From Liquidambar formosana (taxonomy: Eukaryota > Streptophyta > Magnoliopsida > Saxifragales > Altingiaceae): DNA of 64,000 nucleotides. The stretch is from contig CM077826.1 of the NCBI GenBank assembly GCA_039720395.1, positions 35,988,790 to 36,052,789 of the forward strand, given 5' to 3'. Position 1 is the stretch's first letter. Each line of letters begins with the position of its first letter. A program made the translations under genes and the position numbers. Under the pieces are notes generated by a model that saw only the letters and a list, made by a program, of their open reading frames with translations, did not search any database and had not been told where the DNA came from. Below, in pieces: positions 1 through 11,800 of the stretch.

Positions 1-2040
1 TCATGTAAAGAGTTTGAGGGAAAGAGAGATTGCAAACAATGATTTAACAAGGTTCGGCCTTCTGCCTACGTCCTCAACCCCCAAGAGCTCCACTTGAGGA
101 TTTCAATCCACAATCGCTCTCTTTCAAGGTGGAGCAACAAACCTTTATAAGCCAAGTGTTCTAACCCAACACTTGCTCAACAGCACTCTTTAAGTGTCAA
201 ACTTAGGGTTATCTCCAACCCTTGATTATAAGATTGTAGAAATTGATGTCTATGTACAAAGAGACTCTTCAAGAATAGATTACACAGCAATGAATGCTTA
301 GTTCACTTCTAACGATAGCTCAATAAATGCTCTTAAGGAATTTTTGGCGCTAGTAGATGAGAAATATTGATTAGCTTTAAATGCTTTTATCTTGGTGATC
401 ATAAATGCATTTGAATCATTGTTTATATAGGCATTTTGAATAATATTACCATTTGGAGCATTTAATGTCGGGGAAAGAGTTGTTTGAGTGCATTTACTGC
501 TAAAAAAGCGGTTCAAAAAACTAGTAATCTTTAGTTCCCGCATGTTATATTTGACTATAACGTAGTCGACTAAAACAAACAGAAACTACAAGTGCTTATT
601 CAAGGAATATTATAGTCAATTAAAACAAACAGAATGTAACTTCTACTCTTAGCACCACTTGTAGTCGACTATAATGATCATTAGTCGACTATAATAGGCA
701 GAATATGCCAGTTAAGTCCAATTTCATGAAAAATGATTTTTTGAGTCTATGGGGTCAACTTAGGCCATTCCAAAGTGATGTTACCAGGGTGATTAATGGT
801 CCTAAGGTCCATCTATGTCTTTAGAGCAAATAGAGAGCAATCATTTTCAATGCGAACCTAACACTCAAGAAAATGTAACCTAGAAGTCTTCAATGAGTCC
901 ATGTAGGTTGATTCCATTGTCTTTTTGCTTCTCATGATATTGTCATCGAGTTTTTTGAAGCTTGTGATTGCATAATCTTACTTTATAGCCTTTGAAAGCC
1001 TTAGATTGACATGAATGGCTTTGGATTGCTTGAGCTTTATGCCTCTTGCTTTTGAATCGAATTGGAGTACCGGACTTTGATCATTGATTGACAACTAAAC
1101 CATTGGTGCCAACATAAATCATTTGTTATCATCAAAATCTCGGATTATGCCCTTGGTTGAAAACCTTTGGGCTAATTGTAGCTATAAGGGTGGTTCTATT
1201 TCTTTTTCTTGGAATACATGACTTTACTTCATAAAAAAGAAAAGAAAAAAGAAACCTCCTGTCGACTGTTTGGATTACATTGAACTGGCTATTAAGTCTT
1301 GGATGCTAGTTACTTTTTCTAGCATCTCTCTTACGTGCTGATATCTTTTGTCATGTTAAAATTCTGAAGCTTCGATAATTTTTTTTCTCTTCATATCTCA
1401 GGTTGTTGGATTTGATGAAAACACAAGATTTAGTTACTTGTTAACTAGTTGAGAATTGAAGTATGGTGGGAAAGATTACAGTGTCTGATCACCTTTTTTT
1501 TATCATTTCTACTTGAAGATTTATGTTCATCCAATTTGGCTGAAAGTGAAGATATGCTTGGTGGAATTATGGGCCAGTGAGTTGAGCCTGTGCCTCGGTA
1601 CAAACTCCTTTGACTTGACAACATAACGGTGCCTGGATTGGGTGGGCTTTGTATTCTTAGACATAATTTATGAACCATGTATCGTATATCTGGACTTGGA
1701 TTTGTTTTTGTAGTTTAACAAATTTGTAAATAAAGACTTTGGGCTTGAATTGGCCAATAGCTAGTGCTCAACAGGGCGGTTTTGAGCATGAGCACATTGA
1801 TTCAGTAACTGGCCTGTTAGATGACTTCAAAACTTTTCTTTTCCTGTCCTATTTATCGACTAGTCCAAGTTGGATCGTGGCTAAATTTGGGCTTGAACTC
1901 GGCTGGAGAAAATGGTTTGCCATGAATTGGGCTAAGAAAGGATCTTTTTGTAACTAATTGTAATTTCCTCCGATGCCGAGGCTCTTTATCCACTGAGATG
2001 GTTTGGTAAAGCTCCAGAGAGGTTTCCTTAGCACAACGAC
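1..2040. other. Intergenic, no gene recognised
   Basis: Non-coding. GTAGTCGACTATAAT-type words recur between 560 and 700. The first 250 bases (CGGCCTTCTGCCTACGTCC) have the look of a transposon LTR, but no ends or TSD were found. The short open frames here have no recognisable similarity. Confidence 0.5.
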
Positions 2041-2420
2041 GCCTTACTTACGATGACTTCAAGAAGCCGTTGTAAAAAATGATTTCGTGATAGCCTTTTT
2101 GTAGTTGTCATTGTTACTCGTTGCCATGACTGAAGTTTTGTCGCCAAAAGTAGTCTTTCCAAATTATTTATGATGACTATTAGTGGTTGTCACATGACAT
2201 TTTTACGACAAGTTCAAGAAACGGTCATAAAAAGGGATTTTGTGATAACCATTTTAAATGTCTCTATTACTCATTGCCCTTTCGAAAATTTTGCTGCCAA
2301 ATGTTGTAGTCAAATTATTTATGACAACTTAGAGGAGCCGTCGTAAAAGAGAAGGATTTGGCAATAACCTTTTTGAAGCCATCACTACAATGGCTATAAT
2401 ATCAATGGTGTTACATACCA
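2041..2420. repeat. Degenerate palindromic repeat units, CACTA-like subterminal DNA
   Basis: Three units contain near-palindromes ending GCCGTTGTAAAA, CGGTCATAAAAA and GCCGTCGTAAAA (about 2066, 2221, 2336). Each is followed by GATTTYGTGATAACC-like and TTACTCRTTGCC-like segments, with spacings of about 150 and 117 bp. The form resembles CACTA subterminal repeats, but no CACTA terminus is seen nearby. Confidence 0.45.
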
Positions 2421-2440
2421 CACTAAGGGACATAAGGAAA

Positions 2441-2443
<3 letters not shown>

Positions 2444-2489
<46 letters not shown>

Positions 2490-2504
2490 TATATATATAT
2501 AAAT
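2444..2504. repeat. (TA)n microsatellite
   Basis: Nearly pure AT dinucleotides over about 60 bp with one GAT interruption. It creates a spurious Tyr-Ile open frame. Confidence 0.9.
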
Positions 2505-3279
2505 ATGAAATAGTGGAGTTTTGGTAAAAGGGGAATCTTGAAGCGGCCATATGCATGCTTTACTATGGAGAGATGACAGATGTAGTTGAATTGCATTATA
2601 CGGATGACAATAAAGTTGTATTCTTTAATGTAATGGTCTTTTTAGAAAGATAAGTCAATTCTATACAGTTTTGGATTTCGTGAGCTTTGTCTAATTCCAA
2701 TGTTTTCAAATCCAAAAACTCGATTGAAGTCTCTCCTGTTGCAAAGTGACGTAAATCACTTTTATTTTCTCCCGTTCTCTTTTATTTTCTCCCGTCATCA
2801 TTTTGAGTGCATACGCATTAGTCTATAGTGTGTACGCATTCCAATAATGGTACATGTAGGTATAATCATTTATTTGTTTTATTATTTTATGTCTTTTATT
2901 TTTATTTTTATTTTGTTTATTTTATTTTCAATTCTTGTGTTTTCTGTGAAGAAAGGTATGGGTTGTTGTGCGTACGCATCCCCGCATGCATGCGCATGCA
3001 CATAAGGTAAGTATATTAGTTTGCTTCTCACTTTATTTCTATGCATTTAGGTATTTCCTTTTATTTATATTCTTATATTTGTTTGTTCCTTTAGTGGTAG
3101 ATTTTTCCATATTTGATTATTTATTTTTTATTAGTTTTTAAGTTTATTTAGTTTCTTTATTTGTGTATTACTATCTTAGTAGGTTGTTCCTCATTTATTT
3201 ATTTCCTTATCTATTTATCTATTTATTACTTTGTTTATTTATTTATTTGTTTAGTTTGATCATTCCATATATATTATAT

Positions 3280-3600
3280 ATGTTGCTATTATTATTGCAT
3301 GTTTAGGGTGGAATTTAATTAAATATTTAGTTAACTAAAGCCAATAGTTACGTGTGGAGGCCGGTTTTCATCAGGTATTATTGAGTGCTTCATACCTTTT
3401 CAGTGATGTACCCTAGTTCTGAACAAAATTCGCTGGTTATGACGAGTTAGACCCTGTTAGGGTTCAAGTTAGTTCCTAAGTTAAATTGGGTGGCGATTCT
3501 TCTCCGCGCTAGCCCTTCTAACTAGTGCCATACTACTCTTGAATCGCATGGTATAAGGCGTGGTGCTCACAGTGGTTTCACACGTTTTCCCATACAAACC
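3280..3600 (+). mobile_element. LTR-like 3' tail remnant
   Basis: GAGTGCTTCATACCTTTTCAG, then GTACCCTAGTTCTGAAC, then GGTGGCGATTC and a TTCACA-like end recall the tails of long plant Gypsy LTRs also seen elsewhere in this window. No boundaries or TSD could be set. Confidence 0.35.
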
Positions 3601-3667
3601 AACTATTCTTTACACAATTTCATTTTAATTATGTATAATTCTTATATTAAATTTAGTTAAGTCAATT

Positions 3668-3841
3668 GGGGGAATTAAAAAATAGTCCAACTATGGGCAA
3701 ATAACTACAAATCAATACAATTGACTAGTAGCTATAAATAGATGACTAGTAACTTAATTAATTAAGAATTATTAGGAAGTTGCTAGTCAATTGTATTGAC
3801 TTGTAATTATTTGCCCATAGCCGGGCCATTATGTAATTCCC
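3668..3841. mobile_element. Foldback MITE in the MYB1 promoter
   Basis: The 174-bp element starts GGGGGAATTA and ends TAATTCCC. Its arms pair over about 65 bp (left arm with CTATGGGCAAATAACTACAA, right arm the complement of TTGTAATTATTTGCCCATAG). TCAATT flanks it on both sides (3662-3667 and 3842-3847), a possible TSD. It ends about 195 bp upstream of the MYB1 start codon. Related sequences occur at 23793, 24266, 36677 and 40365. Confidence 0.65.
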
Positions 3842-4037
3842 TCAATTTAATTTGTGATTGTTTGATTATGTTTGTGTAAAATTTTATTAAATTAGTACTT
3901 CAAATAAATTTCATAAGATAATATTTTATGAAATCCACAAATTTTTCTTCAACTACAAATAGTTCCTCCCCATATATGCATATAACTCGGACATAATGAC
4001 TGGAGAAACAAAGAGATACAGAATAACGGAAGGAAAA

Positions 4038-5314
4038 ATGGGTAGGAATTCAGGTTGTGGCAAGGAGATTGTTAACAGAGGAGCTTGGTCTTTTGAGGAA
4101 GATCAAATCCTCATCAACTACGTCAAAATCCATGGGGAAGGAAGATGGAATAGCGTTGCAAAAAATGCAGGTAATTAACTCTTCATTTTCTTATCACTTG
4201 CATGAGTGTGGCTTACTTTATCAAATAATTTTGCACCTTTATTTTTTTTTTAATTTTTTTTTTTTATTTGGGTATAAAAGGTTTGAACAGAAGTGGCAAG
4301 AGTTGCAGGCTTCGATGGTTGAATTATCTGAGGCCTGGTATAAAGAGAGGTGACATTTCTGAGGGAGAAGAAGACCTCATCATCAAACTTCATCGTCTAC
4401 TTGGTAACAGGTGATTTCTTCTTCGTAAATCAAAGTTTTAAAAATGTGTGTGGGATGAAATGTTTCTCATGCATTGCCTCTGGCAGAATAATATCAGGTT
4501 TATCCACCACTTGGGCACTTGTTATAATACATCGAATTTTGGTGCCGAGGTATAATTTATAATATAAATAAAAGAAATGTTTTAAAACTGGACTGCACCA
4601 TAAAGCTTTACGCTGCGCGCATGTGGACTCTCTGGCTTAAAATAAATGTACGTATTATGTATTTATGTGGTTTTGGATGATAATGTTGTTGTAGTAAAGA
4701 TTGAGGTTAATTTCAAATTTTTATATTTTTTTTCTTCTTTTTTCGTTGTCTGCAGGTGGGCATTGATAGCTGGAAGACTTCCAGGACGAACTGACAATGA
4801 AATCAAGAACTATTGGAACACCATATTGGTTAAGAAGTTCAAATGCCACACAAGAAGTCACCACAAGCAACCCGTCGAAAACTCTGCACCGAACATTCCT
4901 CAAGAGATTGCAGCTAACAACATCGGGTGCAGTAAGGTTGTCAAGTCACCAGGAGGATATCATTTTATCAATGAAAGTGTAGGCTACATTCATAATGGCA
5001 ATACCCCAAGTTCTTCATTTCAAGTAGACGAGGATTCCTTGAATTTTCCGATGCACTTCAATGCCAACAAAGGTCTTACGCCGGATGTAGTTTTGAACTC
5101 AGATTTCTCACAAATTCACGTCTACGGTATGCACAGAAATGGTAATATGGTTGGTGGAGATGACGTTTATGCGCCTTCTTTTGAGTGTCCAGTTTCTGAA
5201 GAAGTTTCGCTTCCGAATGGGATGAGAGGTGATCCAATTCAACCTACTTTAGAGTTGGAGCTCAAGAAAGTGGCTTCTTTTCTAGAATTAGAAGATGTAT
5301 GGGAGGAATTATGA
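4038..5314 (+). CDS. R2R3-MYB transcription factor 1, bHLH-interacting class (TT2/WER-like)
   Basis: Three exons: 4038-4170 (133 nt), 4281-4410 (130 nt) and 4756-5314 (559 nt), all with GT..AG introns (110 and 345 bp), giving 273 residues. R2 spans about residues 14-64 and R3 about 67-115, with the regular Trp spacing and the end motif [11 protein letters not shown]3 contains the bHLH-contact signature [DE]Lx2[RK]x3Lx6Lx3R, so the product is expected to act in the nucleus with a bHLH partner and a WD40 protein. DNEI, rather than ANDV, argues against the anthocyanin subgroup 6. The C-terminal half is unlike known motifs except for an acidic, Trp-containing end ([16 protein letters not shown]). 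An in-frame ATG at 3996 would add 14 residues. I chose 4038 because the protein then begins MGR and exon 1 matches gene 2 in length and alignment, with G at +4. By eye the MYB domain is about three quarters identical to gene 2. The subgroup is uncertain. Confidence 0.88.
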
Positions 5315-5590
5315 TGGAGCCTGGCAGAACCCAAAAAGAGTCGATCTATGTATTATTTCATGCATAATTGTGAAAATGATTTCAATCCTAGATATGAGAT
5401 GTACCCTTCTCAATGTGTTATGATATCATCCCAGTGTTTTAAAAACAACGAATATTCAACTATTGATGACCGATTAAGTTAACTGACATTGAATTATAAT
5501 GATTCTATTATTTATTTTATTTTATTTTTTTGATACAACAATTATTCTATTATTGTAGTATGTAATGTGGCAGAGCACGTGATTCTCTAA

Positions 5591-6012
5591 GGCTATTTAT
5601 GGATCGAGAGAAATGGAGAGAAGAGAAGAGAAGATAAAATGATTTTCTCCTCATTTTCCTCATTTGGATTGTTAAGTTAAGAGAGAAGAGAAAGGAAATG
5701 GGAAGAAATGAAGAGAAAATGGAGTTCTTTACCTTTCTCCCCAAATTGTAGAGATTTGGAGTGAAATAAAGAGAAAATAAATGAGTGAGTGACTGAAATG
5801 ACAAATATATCCCTATGCAACTTTTATTTAATATATGCAAAAAAGGTAATATTGTAATTGTGATTATTTCCCCTCCTCCTTTTTTCTTTAACGATATCTA
5901 ACTAACCAAACAAGGTGGAGAAAAATTACTTTCTTTTTTCTTTTCTTCCTTTCTCTTTTTTCTCCTCTCTACTCTTCCCTTCTCTCCTATTTCTCTCAAT
6001 CCATACACAACC
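5591..6012. mobile_element. Tourist/PIF-Harbinger-like MITE downstream of MYB1
   Basis: The 422-bp element has inverted ends (GGCTATTTATGGATCGAGAG and the complement of CTCTCAATCCATACACAACC), with purine-rich GAGA arms matched by pyrimidine-rich TCTC arms. It is flanked by TAA at 5588-5590 and 6013-6015, the 3-bp TSD expected of PIF/Harbinger elements. It lies about 275 bp past the MYB1 stop codon. Confidence 0.72.
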
Positions 6013-7260
6013 TAAAGTGCACTAGGAAATTCTATTATTGCTTTTTTCATGGGACCCTACATTTATGGAGATGACCGGCTGGATATAATAAGTCAATTGA
6101 CCACTTACCACACTCAAATACTAAATGGCACTGGCATAGGAACCCAAAACACACACTCTCTCTCCCTCTCTGCCCTCCTCTCACATTTTACTCTAATTAT
6201 TAATCTAGTGATAAATGAACGTGAGAGGGGCTACAGTACAATATTGTGCCCAGCACGTAGAATTTTGTGGTCTAGCTTCTTGTACTCACACTGCAGGTGC
6301 ACCAGATATACCATCCAACATTCAAACAATGAGAACGTTAGGCCGGAGACATATTTGAACTAATATTTAAATCGTGTACAATACAAGAACGTTTCTACTC
6401 TCCTTGTTTAATTAATTTATCCTTGTCAATATATTATACGACATAAATGTATGCAACAAACGTTGGTCCACCTTCTGAACTAATAATGTTAGAGAGACAG
6501 AGACAGAGATGTACAATATTGTATGCATGCAAAATTATCCGACTTTCCCTCCCTGCATTCGCAGTGTTCCATCCTTTTTGGGCCACCAGTCCACCAAACA
6601 CGTGTTTTTGTTGCTTCCATGCATCTCGACGCACTTCATTGATTCAACACTCCCAACTTAATTTAATTTCTGAATTGTAATGATTTCAATTTTATGTGCA
6701 TGCACGTCGTCTATATTTTTTCCTATTCGGTACCTTCTCCAATTATCCACATGGGAAATGATCCGACCCCATGGTTGGGATTTTCGTTCCACATTTAATT
6801 ATGGGAAAATAACAAAAGAGTGGGTCAAAATAATAGTAATCCTAAAAAAAATTAAAACTCTCTTATTTCATTCAAAGTGATAGTAATAAATTTTAATTTC
6901 GAAAATAAGATATTTCGGATCAAATGTCTATTATACCAATTATAGACACCATCATTCCAGAAGGCATCAGTTGGCCGACCATAGTTTATTTCAGTACGTA
7001 CACAGATATCCATAAACGAGTCCGATAAATTGTCAAGGACTCCTTTAAACGTGAACTGTTGAACATTTTAGGCATTGACATTTTTACTTTTATTTTTATT
7101 TTTTGTAACCCGGATAAAATGCACAAGTTACTTTGTAGTTAGTAGGTACGTTAGTGGTTTAGTAAAATGAATACATTCAGCAAATGTAAGTTAAAATTTG
7201 AAGTATGTATTTGAAACTTTAATTTCACTTACATTTTACAAGTAAACTAAAATAGTTGAG
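6013..7260. other. Intergenic, no gene recognised
   Basis: AT-rich DNA with short random open frames. No inverted repeat or coding signal was seen. Confidence 0.5.
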
Positions 7261-7281
7261 AGTCAAGATCCTTTACTTGGG

Positions 7282-7413
7282 TGCTTTGGTACTTGAGTGT
7301 ATCAAACTGCTCTAAAAGCTTAACCCCATCCCAAAAGTGTGCTTTTTTCTTTTCTTTTTTTTTTTTTTTTTTGAAATTGTTAGATTACCCAAGCAAACTT
7401 AAGTACCAAAGCA
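7282..7413. repeat. Short inverted-repeat element (candidate MITE)
   Basis: TGCTTTGGTACTTGAGT at 7282-7298 is complemented with one mismatch at 7397-7413, around a T-rich centre. No TSD is clear and the outer limits are uncertain. Confidence 0.35.
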
Positions 7414-7438
7414 GATGATCCTCTCTCAATAATTTATA

Positions 7439-7705
7439 CTCTCTCCTTTCTTAAATTATTCGCCTCCTTTTTTTTTTTTTGGGATGTTTCAAAATTATTA
7501 TCACATTTTAAAGGCAACGATTATTTTTATTTTATTTCCTAAAATACCCTGAAAAATGTATTTTCTTTTTGTCCAATGTTTTGTACACTTAAGGGTAAAA
7601 TTGGATTGTCAAAACATATATATTGATATGAAAACATTTAATAGATTTTTTTAAAAAAGCATGCTTTTTTTTTCAAAGGGGACGCTTAATTAGGAATGGA
7701 GAGAG
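7439..7705. mobile_element. Stowaway-like (Tc1/mariner) MITE
   Basis: The 267-bp element begins CTCTCTCCTTTCTTAAATTA, ends in a close complement (TTAATTAGGAATGGAGAGAG), and is flanked by TA on both sides. The ends match the CTCCCTCC-type Stowaway terminus known from plants. Confidence 0.75.
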
Positions 7706-8125
7706 TATATATTTTACTAATCACGTATTTGGCTCTACTCTCTTCTTTTATTTTTTATTTTTATTTAGGCCCTCTGTATATTCTTTAGCCCTTTATATTT
7801 ATTTTCCCAACCCTTCCCTTTATAAATTTTCTCATTTTGTCCCCTATGGTAATTTTATTTTCGCCTCATATTTTCTTATTTTCACCACTTTTCTTTAGTC
7901 CTTCTCCCATTTTGATTATTCCTTTTATTTATATTATATTTGTGAACCATATATAGCCCAAATGTTTTTGCCCAAATCTATTTACCCAAATAAGATGGCA
8001 ACTTGGCCAATCAATTAAAAATCTTACTAAAATAACAATTATCCATGGGCCTGATGTGGTGTTGCCACGTCATTTGTCAAGTAGCTAGGTTTGAGTAAAA
8101 AATTGAGTTTTTTAGCATTTTCGTT

Positions 8126-8158
<33 letters not shown>

Positions 8159-8160
8159 TC

Positions 8161-8179
8161 GCAGTCAGGTAAGCACGTG

Positions 8180-8220
<41 letters not shown>

Positions 8221-8490
8221 TGCATTAGGCCGGGATTGTATTCCAGGCATCGACCCAATGTGCCCTATAACCTTCTAATGCACGAGGTACAACTCCCAAT
8301 GCATATCAGCACGTACTCACCTAACTGTATATATGTATGATTAGGTAAACACGTGCTGATATAACTTATATTAACATCCGCATTGGAAGTTGTACCTTAT
8401 GCATTAATAAGATATGATGTATATTGGACCAATGCAATGCATGGTTATGATATAACTTATATCAACACGTGCTGTTGGGAACATAACCTA
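8161..8490. mobile_element. Pair of related hairpin MITEs with an internal (AT)n tract
   Basis: Two adjacent hairpin units (about 8165-8330 and 8339-8490) share the end AGGTAAGCACGTGCTGATAT and its complement. Their inner sequence contains CAATGTGCCC-type and GGTACAACTCCCAATGC-type segments, and the second unit lies inverted relative to the first. The same family, also paired, occurs at 48715-49075. Confidence 0.6.
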
Positions 8491-8576
8491 GATATATATA
8501 TGAGGAGGCTATTGCCATCACATAAAATACTCTAAACTCCCCACTTAGTTTACATTTTTTAAAATCTTATGCAAAA

Positions 8577-8824
8577 TAAGAAAGGTTTTTGTGAAAACTA
8601 GTCACACTGTCCCTTAGAAAACATCATTTTGAATAACTTTGTAGAAGAAAATATTTCCAAAATCCACTATTTAAGTGGACTTTCATGAAAAATAGCCAAA
8701 AATTTCACTTAAACGATAGATTTTGGAAAAACTTTCCTCTACAAAGTTGTTTGGAATGATGTTTTCTAGTAGACTACCTACCTAGTTTTCCTATAAACCT
8801 TTTATAATTTTCACAAAACCTTAA
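8577..8824. mobile_element. Foldback MITE at the truncated end of an LTR
   Basis: The arms pair over about 110 bp (left with GAAAACATCATTTTGAATAA, right with its near complement TTGTTTGGAATGATGTTTTC) around a centre near 8685. The element abuts the broken 5' end of the LTR fragment that starts at about 8826. Confidence 0.6.
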
Positions 8825-8825
8825 A

Positions 8826-11800
8826 AATGTGACTTAAGGGGCATAATCGTCTCTTAGGCCACAAACCTTTCATTTGATTTTATTATGATCTCCAAATCTT
8901 CAATTGGAGTTCATATTGATGCATATAAGGTATTTCTAGGTTCAATTTGATGAATTAATGGCTTAGGGTTAAAATGGCTCAATATGGTTCAAGTCGGTTA
9001 ATTGACCCACTTCGGGTTAGCTTAATTCGACTCACAATTACCAATCAATTTTTCTCAAATTGACTTTAATTATTCTTTATTTTATCCCTAAAATTTTTTT
9101 GGAATGTTCAATTTTGGTTTGGAAAGCATTTGGTTCAATCATATGTGCATTATGCTTTGCAAAGGTGGTGCATAGCAGTTAACCGCCTTTATAAAACCTA
9201 ACCATGCACCCATGATTAGTGGTTTTTTCCCTAAAATGTTTAAAAATGTATTTCTTATCGAAATAAGGTTGTTTTGGCTTTTATTTCATTAAAATAGGAG
9301 TTAATTTGACCCTTGAAACATTCCTAAAAGGAAAAGAGTTCGAAAATAAGTGAAAAATTGAAGTGGGCTCGGGTGACCACCCAGGCCCGGGTGGCTAGTT
9401 GCTTGGGCCCAAGTGGCTAGCTGTGAACCCCGGAAATTGGACCCACAAAGGGGTTGAGGAGGAAATAGGTTTGAAAAAGAGAAAGGAAAGGAATCGCCAC
9501 CTTATTTTTTAAAGGAAACAAGGAAAACCCTAAAAATAGTTTGTTTTAGGAAAACAATTTGAACGACTCCATGTTTTAAAAGGAAAGGCAAAAATAGTCT
9601 TTTGGAAACCAAAGAAATCGGGGATTCGGAGGCTAAGTTATGACATGGGAAGGTTCTAGGCAAAGCCTATAGGCACCCATGTCACCCTTTCGGTCTCTCG
9701 GTTTATTTGGGCTAAATTAAGATATTTCCATACAAAAATCAGCAAGTATATCATCACAAGAATTGCATGCATATCATATATTCCATTCATCCATCCATGC
9801 ATAACAAGCAAATAAAACAAAAAATAAAGAAAAAAAATGAAAAGAAAACAGAAATAAACCTAGGATACTTGGATCCTAGAACGGACTTGAGCCTCACGAA
9901 GAGCGCCTACGTACCATGCAGCGAAATACATGGATCAAAGTTCACGTAGTTCGATTAGAACTAGGGTTAAGTCCTAATATAAACCTATGGTAAAAATCCT
10001 AGGTTTCCTTATTTGATTAAAAGAGTTGAATAAACAACGTTTGAATTTAGGAAAACTTCCACAAAATGGAAACCTTGATAAAAAAACAGAATTTTGTTGG
10101 TTAAGGAAACCCTTGATTTAAACCATAGACTTGTATTAAAAATTAACCCTAGAGAGGGAGAAGGGAAAGAGTTAAGAAGAGAGGTGAATTGGGGCACCTT
10201 CACACCCGCTTACCTGAGCGCAATAGCTCCAAGCATTAGCCATTTCAAGCATTGGCAGCCCTACTTGCCATAGGACAAACACCACACCTATTTGCACCCT
10301 TACACGTGCTCAAAACCATGCAAACACACTAACATGCAAATCTGGACAGAATAGTGTTATGGCCTAAAATCATCCACTAAACATGCTAACAACAAAAACA
10401 GCAAACTTTCATAAGCCCTAACACAATCCTAGAACCATGTCATGCATAAAAACCCTAGAATGAACTAACATGCATGCAAAAATATCATATTTACTCCATA
10501 TGAAAAACATATACAGCAACTATAAAGAAAAACCAATAAAAAGACCTACTTTAACATGCTGTATGAAACGAACCTAAAACAAGGTCACTAAAACCCTAAA
10601 CTCACAAATATGCTTAAAAACACACAAAATAAACTCAAAGCATGCTAAAACCAAGCTAAACAGGACCTAAATTATGCATATCAACCAACTAAAGCAATAG
10701 AACATGGCAAAATACCCTAACTCTAGCATGCAATGACCCTATTCTAAAACAAGGACAACAGAAGCACAGAAATCACAATTATGCTTAAAAACATATAGGA
10801 CAGCCCTAAAGCATGCTAAACTCATGATAAATAGTAAATATTTCATGTATATTAACTAGCTAGAGTGTTAATACATGATAAAAATGCTACCTTTAACATG
10901 CAATAGACCTATCCTATATGAAAACCCATATTCAGCATAAGTAGGAATGAGGAATACCTTAGGAAGAAGTTTCCTTGTTGCTGTAGAGACTCTCTCTTCC
11001 TCTTATGGATGTCTTGAACCAATGTTCTCCAAGGCTACAACAAGAACTCCAGCTCTCCTTCAAGTCTCTCTCTCTTATTCTCTCTCTAGCACTTAGGTTT
11101 TTAGGCATAAAGTGGCTCCCCTTGTGCTGAAGCATAGGAGGGTATTTATAGACTTCAATTAGGATTAACCAATGGCTGAGATTAAAACCCTAATAATTAA
11201 TCCAAGGGCTGTTAGAGACCCCCTTGGGGCTTAAGTAACTCAGAAGTTACCAAAAATTAGAAGGAAACTCGTCCAAAAGAGTCATTGTTCGTCAAAATAG
11301 GGAGAAATCCGCTTCAGCAAGGAAACATAGAGCAAATAGGAAAGTGCTCTTGGGTGACCACCAGGCCCTGGGCGGCTAGCCACCTAGGCCCAGGCGGCTA
11401 GCCACCCGGGGTTGGGTGGTCACCCGAGCCCACTCCGGATTTTTGCCCTATTTTGACTCCTAATCCTTCTAGAAGTGTTTCAGGGGGCAAATTAACTCCG
11501 ATTTTGATGAAACAAAAGCCAAAACGACCGTGTTTTGATGAGGAATATGTTTTTTAACATTTTAGGGTGAAAACCACTAACCATGGGGGCATGGTTAGGT
11601 TTGAACAAGGCGGTTAACCGCTATGCTCTACCTTTGCTAAGCATAGGCATGCACATAGGGTCAAACCAAACACTTTCCATATTAAAATTGAACTTCATAA
11701 AACACTTTTGGGGGTAAAATGATGACTAATGGAAGTCAATTTGAAAAGATTTGGTTGGTAATTGTGAGTTAATTAGAGCTAACCCAAAGAAGGGTCAATT

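Noticed and set aside
2329..2556. Open frame with a long Tyr-Ile run
   Set aside because: It is a translated (TA)n microsatellite. The same applies to frames at 34574, 34823, 46178 and 46336.
3996..4037. Upstream in-frame ATG that would extend MYB1 by 14 residues
   Set aside because: The downstream ATG gives an MGR start, the same exon length as gene 2 and G at +4. The extension has no similarity to MYB N-termini, though it cannot be excluded.
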